A stretch of 64,000 nt of DNA, taken from NCBI RefSeq assembly GCF_001429395.1, contig NZ_LMJT01000005.1:1-64000 (forward strand), given 5' to 3'. Every line of letters begins with the position of its first letter. Position 1 is the first letter of the stretch. The notes beneath the pieces are model-generated. The model searched no databases, had not been told where the DNA came from, and worked only from the letters and a program-made list of their open reading frames with translations. Made by a program: the position numbers and the translations under genes. Origin of the DNA: Allobosea sp. Root381 (GTDB taxonomy: Bacteria; Pseudomonadota; Alphaproteobacteria; Rhizobiales; Beijerinckiaceae). This document shows positions 1-6,770 of this stretch, one piece after another.

Positions 1-320
1 ACCCATACCAGCTCCGCCGCGCCGCCTCCTGCCACCTCAGCTCATCAAGGGGTCAAGATTGGACGCCGATCGGGGGGCAATATTGCGTGCCGTTTGACAC
101 GTCGAAGTCCACGACCGGCTCCAGCGCCTGGTCGAATTGAATGTCCGCCTCGGCTGGTCTGCTCGAAAGGGCGGGGCCGTCGCTTTGCGCAATCTCGAAA
201 GAGGCTGGTCCGCAATCAGCAACGCTGCAGACCTCAAGGACGATCTGCTGTTCTGGATGGACGTGGCCGGCGAATCCTACAGAGATGATCTGCTGGGGGG
301 GCTCCGCGCTGCACACCGGC
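1..320. other. Window edge; no confident gene, possible 3' remnant of a plus-strand gene
   Basis: No frame here is convincing. One plus frame is open from the window edge to a TGA at 95-97, then open again without an ATG from 98 to a TAG at 326-328. Its last part (…DDLLFWMDVAGESYRDD…) reads like protein, and its stop overlaps the ATG of the next gene, as phage genes often do. A minus frame (53-322) is also open and has a similar base composition. I take this as phage-type sequence with a decayed or truncated gene, without a function. Confidence 0.3.
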
Positions 321-1466
321 ATGTCTAGTGCGCTAGAAGATATACGGTTCGCCGTTCCGGGGCAGCCCGCGATGGGTGGGAGTACCTTTGATCAGATCAC
401 CGCGGGTATGGGCAATCAGCCTTCCCGGCCGTCGTTCGAAGCCGAGGGGCCGTCTCAGCCCTGGATGGGCTCGGCGCTCACTCAGATTGAGCGGACGGGC
501 AGCCCGACCGGCAGGCCCATGGTTGCCGGCGCCCCGCTGCCGCCTCGCCGTCCCTCTAACCTCGCTGACGCGCCCGCGCCGGGAGCCGTCCCGGCCATGG
601 GACAGACGGCGCAGCCCTATGCTGAGGATCTGTCCAACTCGCCGGATGCCGGCTCCCGCACCTTCGCCATTCGAGAGGCGCAGGCACAGGCAGGCCGCGG
701 TGGCACGCTGGACGCTGCCCCGACGCCGCAGGGCTGGACCGTTCCGGGCGCTCAGGCCGACCAGCCTGCACCGGGCGCTGTCACTGCTGAAGGCCGCATG
801 CCGGTTCTGACGAAGGACATGCCTCAGCCTCGCAATGCCCAGGAGGCAGCGGAATGGCGCACGACGAAGCAGGTGGAGAGCAACCGGAACAATCTCGGGA
901 AGCTCTTTGAGTTGCTTACCAACCCGAACCTGCCGGCCAACGCGCGGGCAGTCGGAGAGGTCTTCCTGAAGGACCGCCTGGAGCAGTCCAAGGCGCCCGA
1001 TAGCATCAAGGAATTCCTCTACGCCAAGGCCATGGGCTGGACGACGGCAAAAAGCCCGGGCGATTACGCGAAGGAGAAGCAGAACGCTGACACGCCTGCC
1101 ATCCGTGAGTTCGAATACGCAAAGCGGAATGGCTATGCCGGCTCGCTCCTCGATTATGAGCGCGACAAGACTGCGAGCAGGGCGAAGGCCGGAGTTTCGG
1201 CTTCGGACCAGCGGGCGATGTTCTCGGCAGAAGATGAGCTGCCCGGCATAGACAGCACCATTTCGACTCTGGCCCGTGCACGTGAGTTGAGCGCCGCGTC
1301 GATATCCTGCGAGCTGGCCGGGCAGTTCTGGAGTGCCAGCAGGACATTGGCAGCGCCCGACCGCACACGCTCCATGAGGACGGCCGCTGCGATCAAGCTG
1401 CGATTGGCGGGAATGGTTGCCGCAACCGCTGCCGGCTGGGCCTCCCGCATGAATTGCGGGACGTGA
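321..1466 (+). CDS. Phage virion-type protein with replaced C-terminus (likely truncated)
   Basis: A reading frame of 381 residues from the ATG at 321; the frame is open further upstream to 141, but without protein-like sequence. The first 165 residues are low-complexity and rich in Pro, Gly and Ala. Residues about 227-250 and 261-284 carry two copies of a short motif of the form I(K/R)EFxYAKxxG(W/Y), followed by a Tyr-Lys tail, a repeat typical of phage internal or ejection-type virion proteins. After the segment DELPGIDSTIS (about residue 315) the sequence stops looking like this family, and from about 1285 it is simply antisense to the minus-strand gene 1154-1483. The gene therefore probably lost its real C-terminus by recombination. 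The function is uncertain beyond phage structural. Confidence 0.55.
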   Translation: MSSALEDIRFAVPGQPAMGGSTFDQITAGMGNQPSRPSFEAEGPSQPWMGSALTQIERTGSPTGRPMVAGAPLPPRRPSNLADAPAPGAVPAMGQTAQPYAEDLSNSPDAGSRTFAIREAQAQAGRGGTLDAAPTPQGWTVPGAQADQPAPGAVTAEGRMPVLTKDMPQPRNAQEAAEWRTTKQVESNRNNLGKLFELLTNPNLPANARAVGEVFLKDRLEQSKAPDSIKEFLYAKAMGWTTAKSPGDYAKEKQNADTPAIREFEYAKRNGYAGSLLDYERDKTASRAKAGVSASDQRAMFSAEDELPGIDSTISTLARARELSAASISCELAGQFWSASRTLAAPDRTRSMRTAAAIKLRLAGMVAATAAGWASRMNCGT

Positions 1467-1483
1467 ACGATGTTCTCGCTCAT
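1154..1483 (-). CDS. Small hypothetical protein coupled to a ribbon-helix-helix protein
   Basis: A 109-residue frame whose start codon overlaps the stop of the upstream gene (ATGA at 1480-1483), so the two are probably translated together. The first 75 residues (starting MSENIVHVPQF and alanine-rich up to SRARARVEM) look like a real protein. The last 30 or so lie antisense to the phage gene at 321 and are probably not native, so the true C-terminus may be missing. I do not recognise the family. The coupling to a DNA-binding protein suggests a partner such as an antitoxin/toxin or plasmid-type pair, but nothing in the sequence proves this. Confidence 0.5.
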   Translation of the reverse strand: MSENIVHVPQFMREAQPAAVAATIPANRSLIAAAVLMERVRSGAANVLLALQNCPASSQDIDAALNSRARARVEMVLSMPGSSSSAENIARWSEAETPAFALLAVLSRS

Positions 1484-1668
1484 CGCGCCACCTGCATATC
1501 GCGAGACTGCGAGGCGAGCGCAGTCCGAACCAGCGAGCGGATCGTGCTCGAAATGGACGTGTCGCGACGGACGGCTTCTGCCTCGATCGCGGCGCGAAGT
1601 TCAGGCTCCGCCGAGAGGGCGAGCTGTTCGGTTCGCTTTGGACGATTGGAACGCATAGGGGCCTCCAT
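1480..1668 (-). CDS. Ribbon-helix-helix (Arc/CopG-like) DNA-binding protein
   Basis: A 62-residue protein. After a basic N-terminus (SNRPKRTEQ), a beta-strand-like segment LALSAEPELRAAIEAEA leads into VRRDTSISSTIRSLVRTAL, the helix-helix pattern of Arc/MetJ/CopG proteins in which the N-terminal strand pairs in the dimer and contacts DNA. It overlaps the downstream gene by four bases. Such proteins commonly autoregulate small operons in mobile elements. The operator cannot be assigned from the sequence alone. Confidence 0.6.
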   Translation of the reverse strand: MEAPMRSNRPKRTEQLALSAEPELRAAIEAEAVRRDTSISSTIRSLVRTALASQSRDMQVAR

Positions 1669-1816
1669 CTGCTGGAGGCAGCATGAATCATATGGAGTAA
1701 AAATGCAATGAAATCAGCTAGTTACCTGAAGTGGCCCGATATGGCTTGACGCAGACTGACTTGACTCGCGCGCGGTTGATGTTCCTTCTTCGTTCTCACG
1801 CATTAGAGGACAAGCG

Positions 1817-2089
1817 ATGGCGACCCAGCCAGCGAACCAGCAGGTCGAAGACACCACGCTAGAAGCCGAAATCCACGCCGGCATTGAGGACCTGTTGGAG
1901 GAACACAGCACTGAAACCGCGGCCCTCCGCGCGCTCATGCACGAGTTCCTCGTGCTTCTGGCCAAAGGCGCGTTCAGCCGCTATTGCACTTTCGCCGGGA
2001 GGATGACGCGGCTCACGGAGGCGGAAATCTTCGCCGCAATGTTCGCCTCGTACTCGAACGCAGTGCCGACCTTCAAGTCGGCGTCGTAA
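1817..2089 (+). CDS. Small hypothetical protein, C-terminus probably replaced
   Basis: A 90-residue frame preceded by GAGGACAAGCG just before the ATG, a reasonable ribosome site. Residues 1-55 are acidic and helix-like (…EDLLEEHSTETAALRALMHEFLVLL…) and look coding. Residues 56-90 are antisense to the 3' end of the convergent gene 1981-2937. Two real genes rarely overlap by 109 bases tail to tail, so one of them probably had its end exchanged during rearrangement of the element. No function is recognised. Confidence 0.4.
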   Translation: MATQPANQQVEDTTLEAEIHAGIEDLLEEHSTETAALRALMHEFLVLLAKGAFSRYCTFAGRMTRLTEAEIFAAMFASYSNAVPTFKSAS

Positions 2090-2937
2090 ACACTCGACCA
2101 AACGATTTCGCGAGTTTGTCCATCTACCAGACGGCTCCAAATCTTAATCTTGTCGTTGGCTTCACGGATCGTCCCATCCAGAATGAACCTGGGCGAGGGA
2201 CGGGCGTTTGCGGCCGCTTTTCTCCCAAGGGTTGGAACAGTCTCGCTGCTGAAGATGGTAAAGCCGCCCGTAGAAGTAAGAGCCGCGAGGAGTTCATCGG
2301 AGAGCCCAGCCGCTGCGGCGGTGGACTCGGGATGGCGAGACAAATTGTCGAAGGGTTTGACAACGATTGAGGGGCGAGACGGTACCGCCGGGGGAAGCGG
2401 AGCGGGTCGGTCAAGCAGCATCGATAGGGCTACAAGAATGCTGACGGCGAGCATCGCAAAGCAGCTTTGCATTAATAGCTTCTTGCGCGAAATCATGCGA
2501 ACGGCACGAGGGACCGAGGCGGAAGATATCTCCTGAAGCGGGACAGTGCTTGAACCCTCTCGACAGTGAAAGCGGGGGGCGTACCCCCCCTTGGGCATAT
2601 CAATCAGAATCGGATCCTCCCTTCCCTGTAGGAGGTAATATCGCTCCAATCCCCGCCTAAGCCGTCCGGCCGCGATCCGAACGACCGGATCATTCATCGC
2701 GTCAAAATCTGTGCTCCGACCGAATACCGTGAGCGCGATCGAATATGCCTTAATTCGATCTGCGCGACCTGACAGTGTCTCCTCCACCACGTAGGACAGA
2801 AACGAGCGCAGGCGCTCGGGCATGTGGAAATCAACACTCGACAGGATCCTACGTAGCTGCTCGCGCACCTGCTCTGCGCTGGGCGTGAGCGCCGGTGGTA
2901 CAATCGGCTCTGAACCGATTGGCCGTTGCTGTCCCAT
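1981..2937 (-). CDS. Membrane-anchored regulator: winged-helix-like N-terminal domain and TolB-like C-terminal domain
   Basis: 318 residues from the ATG at 2937, chosen because GGAGGGCGTC lies directly before it; a longer frame starts at 2970. Residues about 20-125 match the N-terminal domain found on many alphaproteobacterial adenylate-cyclase/TPR proteins (motifs LRSFLSYVVEETLSGR, IKAYSIALTVFGR, DPVVRIAAGRLRRGLERYY, DMPKGGYAP), thought to act as a DNA-binding or regulatory module. A single membrane span is at about 154-176. Residues 190-305 resemble the TolB amino-terminal domain that usually follows (VKPFDNLS, ILDGTIREANDKIKIWSRLVD). The cyclase domain and TPR repeats common in this family are absent, so this is a short form. 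It is probably a membrane-tethered regulator with an unknown signal. Confidence 0.7.
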   Translation of the reverse strand: MGQQRPIGSEPIVPPALTPSAEQVREQLRRILSSVDFHMPERLRSFLSYVVEETLSGRADRIKAYSIALTVFGRSTDFDAMNDPVVRIAAGRLRRGLERYYLLQGREDPILIDMPKGGYAPRFHCREGSSTVPLQEISSASVPRAVRMISRKKLLMQSCFAMLAVSILVALSMLLDRPAPLPPAVPSRPSIVVKPFDNLSRHPESTAAAAGLSDELLAALTSTGGFTIFSSETVPTLGRKAAANARPSPRFILDGTIREANDKIKIWSRLVDGQTREIVWSSVYDADLKVGTAFEYEANIAAKISASVSRVILPAKVQ

Positions 2938-3394
2938 GACGCCCTCCGCAGGCCGTCGATCGCAACTCACCGCTAGCAGTTCTCGCGACTATGCAACTGT
3001 CGGAACAGACCAAGCAAGCGTGCAGAATCTCCCGGCACCAAACGAGAGCGGCATCCGGTGAATTCTTGGTTGCTGTTCTAACCGGTATTAAGCGCGATTT
3101 GCTGCCGGAGCGTTCCGCGAAAGCCCCAGAAGCCGACGCCACGGATGATGACTTGATGGCGAATAGACCACCCGTGCACAAAACGCAGACTAGCGAATGG
3201 CTATGACGAAGACCCTGCGAGCGGCATCCCTGCTTCCAGACATGCGGCCGATGGCCCGCATCCAAGAACGCGGCCGCGCCCGTTTGAAACTGCCGTTGCC
3301 CGTTCAGCCATGAACTCTCGCTCCTAGGAATAGCCCGTGCGCGCAGCTTAGGTTGGCGCTATGTAGATGCTTCGAGCACGATAGCACTTCCCGA
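2938..3394. other. Intergenic stretch without a convincing gene
   Basis: Between the TolB-like regulator and the 3' end of the XRE repressor. Short frames exist (for example 2991-3206 plus), but they have no good ribosome site and no protein-like character. Nothing else is recognised. Confidence 0.4.
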
Positions 3395-3835
3395 TCATGT
3401 CTTGCCGGGTTTCGGGTTGCCCTTCCCTCGGGCTCTTCCGATCAACGATGGCTCATCAGTGAGAGCAGCGCGCCGGTCGGCCTTTTCCGTACCGGATGCG
3501 TCGATGTTGGTCATGGCTCTATCGGCAGCGTCCGCGGCATGCGAGCGCACAACACCCGCCTTGGCCTCGATGCTTTCGCGCTGGGCCGATGTCGCTTCTG
3601 CAGGCTTCGCGAGCCGCACGCCCGGCTGGCCGTGGTTCAGGAACTCGACCCCAGCGGCCTCAAGCGCGGATTGGACGCGCTTTATAGTATCGAGGCCGCT
3701 GGTCAGCGTTTCCGGCCCCTTCCACTCCATTTTACGGATTGTATTGACGCTGACGCTAGCGCGCTCCGCCAGATCCGACTGTTCCATGCCGACGAGCGCG
3801 CGCGCCGCCTTCAACTGATATCCCGTTGTGAGCAT
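3395..3835 (-). CDS. XRE-family helix-turn-helix repressor
   Basis: 146 residues from the ATG at 3835. The frame also runs back to 3880, but that extension would lie across the palindrome at 3854-3867, and GGAA precedes the ATG at 3835. Residues 5-60 form a Cro/C1-type HTH (YQLKAARALVGMEQSDLAERASVSVNTIRKME), followed by IKRVQSALEAAGVEFL, typical of short alphaproteobacterial XRE regulators. The C-terminal 70 residues are polar and probably disordered. It faces away from the plus-strand operon starting at 3952, with a palindrome and promoter between them, the classic layout for an element repressor controlling its own gene and the early operon. Confidence 0.8.
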   Translation of the reverse strand: MLTTGYQLKAARALVGMEQSDLAERASVSVNTIRKMEWKGPETLTSGLDTIKRVQSALEAAGVEFLNHGQPGVRLAKPAEATSAQRESIEAKAGVVRSHAADAADRAMTNIDASGTEKADRRAALTDEPSLIGRARGKGNPKPGKT

Positions 3836-3853
3836 TTCGATTTTTCCTATGAC

Positions 3854-3867
3854 ACACTCTTGAGTGT
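3854..3867. promoter_or_regulatory. Candidate operator palindrome for the XRE repressor
   Basis: ACACTC-TT-GAGTGT is a perfect 6-base inverted repeat with a 2-base spacer in the divergent intergenic region. A related half site (AAGTGTT) recurs at 3883-3889, overlapping the -35 element of the plus-strand promoter. Binding by the neighbouring repressor is inferred. Confidence 0.5.
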
Positions 3868-3887
3868 TTTCCAGCAACATCCAAGTG

Positions 3888-3914
3888 TTGACAAGCGCTA
3901 TCTGCTACTATAGT
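3888..3914 (+). promoter_or_regulatory. Candidate promoter of the small-gene operon
   Basis: TTGACA at 3888-3893 and TATAGT at 3909-3914 fit sigma-70 consensus hexamers, separated by 15 bases (shorter than the ideal 17). It lies 37 bases before the first gene of the plus-strand run, and the half site AAGTGTT overlaps its -35. Confidence 0.5.
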
Positions 3915-3951
3915 TACCAGAAACATCACAAGGTTTCTGAGACACACGCAA

Positions 3952-4328
3952 ATGAGCCTCGTCACTCTCGCCGCCGGCCGCATCGCTTTCAACAAGTCCG
4001 ACGTCATGGCCTTGGCCCACCGCGAAGGCCGCTTCGCCTACCGCATGTGCCGCACCCTGGCCGAGCGCCGGACTCAGCTCTCCATCTGGCTCCGCAAGGC
4101 CTGGGCTGCTGCCAAGCGTGAGGCCGCGGACCTGAGGCGGCAGGCTGAGCAGGCTGCCGCCAATCGCGACCTCCTCGCCGCAGCGCTGCCGAAGCTGTGG
4201 CCCTCGTCGCCTCCTATGGCGGCGCTGCTGGCCTCCGGCAGGAGATCGAAGCCGAGCATTACCGGCAGCACTTCAACAGCGCCCGCGTCGCCACCCTGCG
4301 CGCAGCCCTCCACAGCGTCGGAGCCTGA
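3952..4328 (+). pseudogene. Phage-type hypothetical protein split by a -1 frameshift
   Basis: The first frame starts MSLVTLAAGRIAFNKSDVMA and stays protein-like to about residue 78 (…AEQAAANRDLLAA), resembling conserved small phage proteins with an FxKSxxMxxAH start. Near 4175-4190 it becomes proline/serine-rich and unconvincing, while the -1 frame becomes clearly protein-like (AEAVALVASYGGAAGL, then EAEHYRQHFNSARVATLRAAL) and ends with TGA at 4326-4328, three bases before the next gene. This looks like one gene of about 125 codons broken by a one-base indel. A sequencing error or programmed frameshift is possible, but I see no classic slippery heptamer at the switch. Confidence 0.6.
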
Positions 4329-4331
4329 ACG

Positions 4332-4598
4332 ATGGCACCCCATCATGAACTGCTGCCCCCGGCCTCTCTGAGGCTCCGCACCCGCCTTGCGCATATCCGC
4401 TGTGGCTTCTGCGGCTGCCGGGAGGCGCCCGACGAGACAGGCCGGATCATCACCATTCCGCACGCCAAGCAGGCGATCTGCGAGCTGTGCATCGACGAGG
4501 CCGATCTGATGGCCGACTGCGCCCGCCTTGCCCGTCGAGCGCCGAAGGCCAAGCGCGGCCCGTTCCGCCGCATCAACTCTCACCGCATCGGAGGCTGA
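4332..4598 (+). CDS. Small protein with a ClpX-like C4 zinc finger
   Basis: 88 residues, starting three bases after the stop of the frameshifted gene. Residues about 24-54 hold CGFCGC and, 22 residues on, CELC, with an intervening PDETGRIITIPHAKQAI. This spacing and the following IDEAD resemble the N-terminal zinc-binding domain of the ClpX unfoldase, which dimerises and recognises adaptors and substrates. There is no AAA+ domain. The C-terminus is basic (ARRAPKAKRGPFRR). A role as a decoy or adaptor for host ClpXP is possible but is only an inference; a general zinc-ribbon role is equally open. Confidence 0.65.
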   Translation: MAPHHELLPPASLRLRTRLAHIRCGFCGCREAPDETGRIITIPHAKQAICELCIDEADLMADCARLARRAPKAKRGPFRRINSHRIGG

Positions 4599-4601
4599 AC
4601 C

Positions 4602-4838
4602 ATGGACCGCGATACGATCGATGGATTTGCCTCTCTCGCTGATGATCTGGTCATTCTGCTCGAGCTGGCCCGTGACATTGTCAATGACAGCTTCACGCCG
4701 GATATGCCTGCCGAAGCGAACCGCCTCCTGATCCAGGCCGAAACTTTGTTGGCTGTGACGAAGGAGAAGGCGGAAGGCCTCCGCAGCAATCTGTCAGCCG
4801 CCTACCGCGCGATGACCGTGAACAGCCCCGCCTCCTAG
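4602..4838 (+). CDS. Small acidic hypothetical protein
   Basis: 78 residues, starting three bases after the previous stop, in the same run of small genes. It is largely helical in appearance (…ADDLVILLELARDIVND…, …EANRLLIQAETLLAVTKEKAEGL…), with no Cys, signal peptide or membrane span. No family is recognised. The tight spacing on both sides supports it as a real member of the operon. Confidence 0.6.
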   Translation: MDRDTIDGFASLADDLVILLELARDIVNDSFTPDMPAEANRLLIQAETLLAVTKEKAEGLRSNLSAAYRAMTVNSPAS

Positions 4839-4870
4839 AATCTGCCTCGCAACATCGCTGGAGAATTCCA

Positions 4871-5284
4871 ATGCCGAGCCCCACCGCTCCGGCAGCCGCC
4901 CCCGGCTTGCCCGCTACCGACTTCGCCGCGTCGATCTTCCCTCGCGCCAAGCTCGAAACCATGAGCATGCGCGATCTGTATAACATCTTCCAGTTGATCG
5001 GCTCCCTTCAAGGTGCGGTCACGCAGAGCCTGTTTATCTCGGGTCATGGTGGCCAAACGGCCGCAGGCGAAATGCTCGAAGAACTGAGCGGCGTGCTCGT
5101 CTGTGCGATGTCGGACGTTTCCGAAATGGTGCAGGCCCGCGAGCCCATTGATGCCGCCGAAGCGAATTGGCGCGGCTGGCTCCTGCTGTCCAACGCCGCG
5201 TTCTTCAGCGAAGACCTCACCGAAATCGCGCTGACGGCGGCCAACGCCGCATCTGTCGCGCACAAGCTCCGCTCTCACCAGTGA
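4871..5284 (+). CDS. Hypothetical protein of the small-gene operon
   Basis: 137 residues; a Pro/Ala-rich N-terminus (1-20) followed by a helical body. Features include MSMRDLYNIFQLIGSLQGA (about 30-49) and long amphipathic helices that contain two closely spaced methionine/valine-rich segments (VLVCAMSDVSEMVQ). No transmembrane span is obvious. The body resembles small phage or conjugative-element proteins of unknown role. The gene sits 32 bases after the previous one. Confidence 0.6.
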   Translation: MPSPTAPAAAPGLPATDFAASIFPRAKLETMSMRDLYNIFQLIGSLQGAVTQSLFISGHGGQTAAGEMLEELSGVLVCAMSDVSEMVQAREPIDAAEANWRGWLLLSNAAFFSEDLTEIALTAANAASVAHKLRSHQ

Positions 5285-5315
5285 TTTACCCCCCTTTCCA
5301 GAGGAGTGCTCTTTC

Positions 5316-5486
5316 GTGAGCCCTATTCGCATTAACCGGCGCCATAACAAGGGCAAGCCCGCTCGCGTGTCGAGCAAGCCCGTCACCCTCCCGACGTTCT
5401 CCTTCTACGGCCATCTGCCTGTCATTTTTTCGGATGGCGAGCTGATTATCGGCCGTCGCGTCATTCGCCTGGAGCGCCGCCGATGA
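5316..5486 (+). CDS. Small basic protein with a GTG start
   Basis: 56 residues. The GTG at 5316 follows GAGGAG at 5301-5306, and the stop overlaps the next start (ATGA at 5483-5486), which together support it as real although it is very short. The N-terminal half is strongly basic (INRRHNKGKPARVSSKP) and the rest hydrophobic/beta-like (FSFYGHLPVIFSDGELIIGRR). This composition suggests nucleic-acid binding, but no family is recognised. Confidence 0.6.
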   Translation: MSPIRINRRHNKGKPARVSSKPVTLPTFSFYGHLPVIFSDGELIIGRRVIRLERRR

Positions 5487-5866
5487 CCGCCGCCGAGGAA
5501 GCGCTTGCCCGCGAATGGGTCCGCGACATCAGTCGCGCGAAGGCCGATCCGGTCTTTGCCGCTATCGAACGCTGGCGCCCGCTTTGGGCCGCATTCTTAG
5601 CTACCGAGCAGATCGAAGACGCCAAGGATGCCGACGCCGCCATGAAGGAGGCGATCGGGCCGGCCTTCACCGCACTCCGCGACATCTACAAGACCCCGCC
5701 GACGACCCCGGCCGGGCTGGCCGCGATGATGGCCGTGATGCTGGAAGCGGACGGCGAGCACCTCAATCTCACCGACCCTGAAAATCCCGATGTGCTAGAC
5801 GACGGCGAGCGCGGCCTGATTGCCGTTTTCCACTATGCCAAGCGAATGCTGGAGCAGATGCGATGA
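5483..5866 (+). CDS. Hypothetical protein of the small-gene operon
   Basis: 127 residues, overlapping its neighbours by four bases at both ends (ATGA), so coupled translation is likely. It is helical, with EALAREWVRDISRAKADPVFAAIERW at the N-terminus and a short acidic linker (LTDPENPDVLDDGERG, about 96-111). No known motif or membrane segment is seen. Confidence 0.6.
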   Translation: MTAAEEALAREWVRDISRAKADPVFAAIERWRPLWAAFLATEQIEDAKDADAAMKEAIGPAFTALRDIYKTPPTTPAGLAAMMAVMLEADGEHLNLTDPENPDVLDDGERGLIAVFHYAKRMLEQMR

Positions 5867-6234
5867 GCCTCGTGGATCTCCGCCACTATGCCGCGCTGCT
5901 CGATACCTCGCCGGCCGATAGCTTCGATCCGCTCAGTGACGACGAGGCGCTGACGCCCGTAGAGATGCAGGATGTTCGCACCATCCTGAGCGAAGTCGCT
6001 GCGCGGCTCGCTGATCGTTCCGGAACAATACCCGGCGCACGGCGTCGGCTCGGCGCCATTGTCGAGGCCCTCATAAGCGTGGCCGATGCTATCGACGGTG
6101 ATTGCGAAGATGAAGGCGCCCAATGCGAGGACGAAGGCGGCCAGTGCGACGATGAGGGCGCGCCAGATGACAATGGCCTAGCCGACGCGGATGGGCTGAA
6201 GGAACAGGGCTTCGCCCTCAGGGTCAACGGGTGA
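5863..6234 (+). CDS. Acidic protein with a triple Cys-acidic heptad repeat
   Basis: 123 residues, start overlapping the previous stop by four bases; last gene of the plus-strand run. Residues 1-78 are helical. Residues 81-101 are three heptads of the form C(E/D)DEG(A/G)(Q/P), encoded by three 21-base repeats at 6103-6165. The regularly spaced Cys among acidic residues could bind metal or form disulphides, but this is only suggested by the pattern. No family is recognised. Confidence 0.6.
   Translation: MSLVDLRHYAALLDTSPADSFDPLSDDEALTPVEMQDVRTILSEVAARLADRSGTIPGARRRLGAIVEALISVADAIDGDCEDEGAQCEDEGGQCDDEGAPDDNGLADADGLKEQGFALRVNG
6103..6165. repeat. Three in-frame 21-base tandem repeats
   Basis: The units begin TGCGAAGATGAAGG, TGCGAGGACGAAGG and TGCGACGATGAGGG. 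They differ mostly at third codon positions, so the protein repeat is better conserved than the DNA, which suggests selection on the encoded heptad. Confidence 0.7.
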
Positions 6235-6320
6235 AGAGTTGCAGATGGCGAAGTTCCTGTCACCAACGGCGACTAGCCAAGCGCCAGGTCATAACTCCAG
6301 AAATTCGGGCGGTGGCGCTG

Positions 6321-6581
6321 TCAGCCGACCCTATCAAGCACGGGAAGTTCGCGGCCCACGACAGCCATGTCGTGATCCGTCCAACTTGTGACGGCAAGCT
6401 CGACGGCGGCTCCATCCGCACAGAAGAGCAGCACCTTATCGGCGAACTCGCTTGGATCGGTGGTGGAAGAATCGCAGATAAGATAGCCGGTCCATAGGCC
6501 CGTCCGGTGCGTGTGAAACTGATACTGGGCCGCCAGCGCTCGCCCACTTCGCAGGGTGATCGTGCCATTTCCCGTAAGCAT
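6321..6581 (-). CDS. Small hypothetical protein, paralogue of 8448-8741
   Basis: 86 residues from the ATG at 6581, chosen because GGAG lies seven bases before it; the frame is open to 6656 without a better start. It starts MLTGNGTITLRSG and looks mostly beta-stranded. It aligns end to end with the protein at 8448-8741: G-x-G near the start, an aromatic YxF, G-(Y/T)-(L/I), an EFA segment before a hydrophobic strand, and LxVTxxT near the end. The role is unknown; the small beta-rich form might be a ligand-binding or regulatory domain. Confidence 0.6.
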   Translation of the reverse strand: MLTGNGTITLRSGRALAAQYQFHTHRTGLWTGYLICDSSTTDPSEFADKVLLFCADGAAVELAVTSWTDHDMAVVGRELPVLDRVG

Positions 6582-6612
6582 GACTGGTCTCCGCTTGATT
6601 GTGAAAATGTCT

Positions 6613-6684
6613 TCAGCTGCGCCCCCGCAGCTGATCGCTCTTCGGCGTATCTCCACGGGATCGGCTTCTTGTGCCGCTGCTCAT
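6613..6684 (-). CDS. Very short basic ORF (23 aa), uncertain
   Basis: Begins with ATGA overlapping the stop of the ORF before it and ends 31 bases before the start of the gene at 6581. The product is basic and Ser-rich (SSGTRSRSRGDTPKSDQ). It may be a real peptide, or simply a leader that couples translation to the next gene. Confidence 0.25.
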   Translation of the reverse strand: MSSGTRSRSRGDTPKSDQLRGRS

Positions 6685-6770
6685 GGTCGCGTTGCCTCTT
6701 GTTTCTCTTGTCGCTCAGGACGGACCAGGCCGATGACGGCTCCGAGCGGTATGACGCTTTCGGCTAACAA
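6681..6770 (-). CDS. Very short membrane-peptide ORF (29 aa), uncertain
   Basis: A TTG at 6770 overlaps the stop of the upstream 59-codon gene (TTGTTAG). The product has a hydrophobic stretch (SVIPLGAVIGLV) followed by a charged tail. The overlap at both ends is the only support beyond composition. Confidence 0.3.
   Translation of the reverse strand: MLAESVIPLGAVIGLVRPERQEKQEATRP

Noticed and set aside
53..322. An 89-codon minus-strand frame at the left edge
   Set aside because: Composition is plausible, but there is no ribosome site or family, and the plus frame that overlaps the next gene's start fits the local gene direction better. Left undecided and not called.
2991..3206. A 71-codon plus-strand frame upstream of the TolB-like regulator
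   Set aside because: No ribosome site and no protein-like pattern.
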